DNA from: Shinisaurus crocodilurus
Lineage: Eukaryota; Chordata; Lepidosauria; Squamata; Shinisauridae
Direction: 5' to 3'
DNA length: 64,000 nt
Assembly (NCBI GenBank): GCA_021292165.1
Contig: CM037880.1
Location: 212,426,942-212,490,941 of the forward strand
Both the position numbers and the translations under genes were made by a program. Under the pieces are notes generated by a model. The model was not told the origin of the DNA. It was given only the letters and a program-made list of their open reading frames with translations, and ran no database searches. Positions 60,991-64,000 of the stretch are shown here, piece after piece. The first letter of the stretch is position 1. Every line of letters begins with the position of its first letter.

Positions 60991-61540
60991 GAATGTTTCG
61001 TAATGACTGTTCAAATGGACCCACGCGGCCACACCCCTCTCTCTCATTCTCCCACTTTAAATGAATACGGCACAAGGAAAGGGATTGACCGACCGGGGGT
61101 GGGGTGGAGAGGTTGCCTTGTATAGTTTACTGGACATAACTTGGATGATTTTGTTGCATGTTACAGGTCGTGACTTCCTGCCTGGCCGCTGTCAAATCAT
61201 TCACACACCAGCCCTGCACTGCCAAGATGTTCCTTCCGATTTCCTTCAATGCAAACCAACGTGACTTCTGTGAAATTGCTGAGGGCTGCCTGCAGCTTAG
61301 CTGAGAGCATAATAGAGGCTTCCAGAAGTTCCAGGTCTGAAAGCAACAGCGAGCTTGCTGAAGCCATGGCAGTCTGCAAGTGGCTACAAGGTTGCAGCTT
61401 CCTCCTCAAGGATCTTGTTCAATCCTAAGCAGCAGGACATCATGCTATTTTTTTAAAAATGCCATTCAAAGAGCAGGTTCCCATTAGGAACATAGCCACC
61501 CCAGCAATGTAGAGGAAGAGCCAATGATGCTGTAATACTG
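60991..61540. other. Unassigned spacer
   Basis: No supported feature. Confidence 0.4.
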
Positions 61541-61547
61541 ACATACA

Positions 61548-62045
61548 CTCAAGGAGCTACACTGGCTACCAGTTGCTTGCCGAGCTGAATTCAAGGTGTT
61601 GGCTTTGACCTTTAAAACCCTATACGGCTCCGGTCCAGTCTATCTCAAGGAGCGTCTCCAGCAACACCAAGTGGGCCGCTCAACAAGATCTGCCACAGAC
61701 GGCCTTCTCCTTGTCCCTTCAGCCAGAGCAGCTAGACTGGTCGGGACGAGGAAGAGGGCCTTCTCTGTGGCAGCCCCCGTACTATGGAACTCTCTCCCGA
61801 GTGACCTCCGCCATGCCCCCTCTCTGCTGAGCTTCCGTCGCTCATTAAAAACCTGGTTATTCAGGCGGGAATATGGGGTGGGCTAAGATTTTAAAATTTT
61901 ATACTGTTTTAATGTATTTTAATGGAGAAAAATGTTTTAATGTATTTTGTTCTGTTTTATTTTCTGTACATCGCCCAGGGTGGCTGGTTTGCCGGCCAGA
62001 TGGGCGATAGATAAATGCAAATAATAATAAATACAAATAATAATA
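61548..62045 (+). pseudogene. L2/CR1-group LINE, RT C-terminus and 3' UTR
   Basis: The frame from about 61,548 reads LKELHWLPVA-like sequence, then FKTLYGSGPVYLKERL, SATDGLLLVPSARAARL, FSVAAPVLWNSLPSDLRHAP and a stop at 61,884-61,886. The 3' UTR contains GTACATCGCCCAGGGTGGCT and GGCCAGATGGGCGAT and ends in (AATA)n. It is a plus-strand reference for the reversed LINE tails elsewhere. 5' truncated. Confidence 0.75.
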
Positions 62046-62319
62046 CCAACAATAAACCTCTCTCCCTCCTTCAAATCAATAGATATGGGTAAACAAGCTG
62101 TGGTTAAACCCAAACAAGATGGAGGTGTTCTTGGCCAGTAAAAAGCAAGACTTGGTGATTGGCATTTAGCCTGTTCTGGAAGGGTTTGCGCTCCCCCGAA
62201 GGATCAGGTTCATCACTTGGGAGTGCTGCTTGAGCCTACGCTGTCCCAGCATCCTCAGGCTGGCAGCAGCAGCAGTGGCAGCAAAGAATGCATCTGCACA
62301 ATTACGTTTGGTGCACCCA

Positions 62320-63020
62320 GCTGCAACCCTTAGGAAACAGAGCAAGCTGCCTTCTACTGAGTCAGACCCTTGGTCCATCTGGCCCAGTATTGTCGACACT
62401 GACTGGCAGCTGCTCTCCAGGTTTCAGGCAAGACATTTTTTTCCCTGCCCTACCTGGATTGAACCTGGGATCTTCCACATGCAAAGCATGTGCTCTACCA
62501 ATGAGCTACGGCAGTGGTTCTCAACCTTTTTTTTTTTTTGCCCCATGCATCCTTTTCACCATATGTCAGAATGTCATTCCCCCCCTTTCCAAGATTGCCT
62601 GACTCGAAAGTTGCGTTCCAAATAATATGCATATAATATTGAAAATCTTTTATTTATTTATTTCTATATTGGTGGTACATACTATACATTTACCTGGATT
62701 ATTTTTATAGTGGAGTTTTACACATTTAACAGCAATGCTGATGGATTTTAAAACTTGAATAAAACTCATTTTTTACATTCATAACTAATTACTTAGGAGA
62801 CCAAACTGAAGCATTCTTCAATAAACAAAAAGTTCAATAGAATGCCAGGGTATTGTAATTCAGCTTATTCAGATAACCTTGGTGGTTGACATTGTACAAT
62901 CTGTAGAATTGTAATTTGTAGAAAGATCAGTATCCCAACAGTTTGAGTCTGTGGTCCCAATTCCCCCGTGGGGGGAATTCCTCCCCCCTGGTTGAGAACC
63001 CCTGAGCTACGGCCCCTCCC
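62320..63020 (-). mobile_element. tRNA-Ala-like SINE split by a hAT element
   Basis: 62,320-62,511 reads backwards from the SINE 3' end (AAGCTGCCTTCTACTGAGTC) to the tRNA-like head (GCTCTACCAATGAGCTACGG). After the 493-bp hAT insertion, the last head bases (AGCTACGGCCCCTCCC) reappear at 63,005. Confidence 0.8.
62512..63004. mobile_element. Family Q hAT element, 493 bp, in SINE head
   Basis: Ends CAGTGGTTCTCAACC / GGTTGAGAACCCCTG with the perfect duplication AGCTACGG at 62,504-62,511 and 63,005-63,012. Interior AT-rich, no ORF. The ends resemble Charlie-type hAT elements of vertebrates. Confidence 0.9.
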
Positions 63021-63264
63021 TAGTTGGCCCCTCCTGAGTCAGTCTGACTTGGTAACCATTATCCATGCCTTGGTTACATCATGTACAGACTATTGCAATA
63101 CATTCTATGTGGGGCTACCCTTGACAAGCATCCAGAAGCTACAATTGGTGCAAACTGTGGCAGGTAGGCCGCTGACTGGTACATGGTGTCGGGGCCATGT
63201 CTTGAACGACCTGCACTGGTTGCCAGTTGCTTTCCAGGCTCAATTTAAGAGGCTGGTTTTAATG
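63020..63264 (+). pseudogene. L2-type LINE RT fragment
   Basis: Translation gives VTIIHALVTSCTDYCNTFYV, GLPLTSIQKLQLVQTVAGR and LNDLHWLPVAFQAQFKRLVL, the pre-terminal RT block of L2-group LINEs. Starts directly after the split SINE and breaks off into the TTAA-type half element. Confidence 0.7.
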
Positions 63265-63267
63265 CCC

Positions 63268-63345
63268 TAAGGGCTCAATCCTATGCATGTTTAGACAGGA
63301 AAAAGGCCTACAACTCCCAGCATGCCCCAGCCAGCTTTGCCGCTG
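63268..63345. mobile_element. Half copy of the TTAA-type fold-back MITE
   Basis: GGGCTCAATCCTATGCATG, GTTTAGACAGGAAAAAGGCC, CAACTCCCAGCATGCCCCAG. Only one arm. Confidence 0.6.
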
Positions 63346-63369
63346 ACTTCCACGGGGCTTACGTGCAAC

Positions 63370-63398
63370 TGTTAGTGTGGTGTAGTGGTTAGAGCTGG
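63370..63398 (+). mobile_element. Sauria SINE head scrap
   Basis: GTTAGTGTGGTGTAGTGGTTAGAG resembles the tRNA-like head. Nothing more follows. Confidence 0.4.
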
Positions 63399-64000
63399 GC
63401 CTCTACAAATGTGTCAGTCCAGGCCTCTGGAAAAATGATCTCTTTCCCCACCTGGCAGCCTGCTGAGCGGGGAGGAAGAGGAGGGACAAGGGGGTGGCAG
63501 AGAGAGGGGAGGGAGAGGGAAGGGGGTGGCAGAGAGACAGAAAAAGAAGTGGCCCCACCCACTTTTTTCTCTGGCCTGACCCACAACTGCCTTTGTCCCA
63601 ACCCACAACCGACATGCGGCCCCCAGAAGATTGCCCCTAAGGGAATGCGGCCCTCAAAGAAAAGCATGTTCCCCAGCCCTGTTTTAAAGAGTAAGAGAAA
63701 CCAGGGGTGCTTCTCTTCCTGTTATCACTCACCGAACCTCTCTGCAGGCGTGCTTGGCCAGGGTTCCATGTGGCACCTGTGGGGACCAACACCTTCCCCT
63801 GCCTGCTTTCCTTGTGAAATGTACACCAGCCGTCTCTTCTCCTCTCCGTTCCACCACATAACTGTGATCTATTCCCAGCTCACCCACCCACAGACACAAA
63901 CACACACACACACTGTCCCCTATGTCCTCTCTCTCTCTCTCTTTCTCTCTCTCCCTCTCTGATGCCTATCATCCGTGTCTCTCTTCCCTCTCAGCCCTCT
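63399..64000. other. Unassigned; (AC)n and (CT)n tracts near 63,899-63,960
   Basis: A family K-like phrase (AATGCGGCCCTCAAAGAAAA) occurs near 63,644. The purine-rich stretch at 63,470-63,550 makes false open frames. Confidence 0.4.

Overview
The window is squamate reptile (lizard or snake) genomic DNA and holds almost nothing but transposable elements. The organism call rests on several signs: full-length and partial copies of the tRNA-derived Sauria SINE, a tRNA-Ala-like SINE, a 5S-rRNA-derived SINE with a CR1-like tail, CR1 and L2-type LINE ends, many palindromic hAT MITEs and abundant microsatellites. I found no convincing host protein-coding exon and no host RNA gene. Letter names for repeat families (A, B, C and so on) are mine.

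Layout. 1-9.1 kb: an L2-type LINE 3' end, a hAT MITE built of GACTC motifs (family B), palindromic MITEs, a Sauria SINE interrupted by a LINE tail, a 5S SINE, a 5'-inverted LINE flanked by a target-site duplication (TSD), and a CR1 tail split by later insertions. 9.1-28.7 kb: family R and K repeats, SINEs, several exactly 136-bp palindromic MITEs (family A), Tigger-like MITEs, a probable solo LTR (15.5-16.2 kb), a hairpin-bearing tandem repeat, and a second LINE fragment inside a family A MITE. 28,735-34,961: a complete 6,227-bp LTR retrotransposon. 34.96-64 kb: the other half of the repeat it landed in, a bipartite ~0.8-kb repeat family (M), a MIR-like SINE, a second probable solo LTR (39.2-39.7 kb), a longer GACTC element, further hAT MITEs, a six-part microsatellite, and L2-type LINE fragments.

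The centrepiece is the LTR element. Its 744-bp LTRs begin TG and end CA, are flanked by TATAT on both sides, and differ at six positions. An 18-nt primer-binding site matching tRNA-Leu directly follows the 5' LTR, and a purine tract directly precedes the 3' LTR. Its proteins are Ty3/gypsy-like, but integrase lies upstream of reverse transcriptase. That copia-like order marks the Gmr1 group of Ty3/gypsy elements. The Gag contains a stretch resembling the vertebrate SCAN domain.

This copy is dead. Six in-frame stops interrupt gag-pol, and all can be explained by G-to-A changes in a GG context. All six LTR differences are C in the 3' LTR and T in the 5' LTR, each preceded by C. Together these look like APOBEC-type editing of the minus strand (body) and of the plus strand (5' LTR). 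Most other repeats are nested in one another, so relative insertion order can be read in several places.
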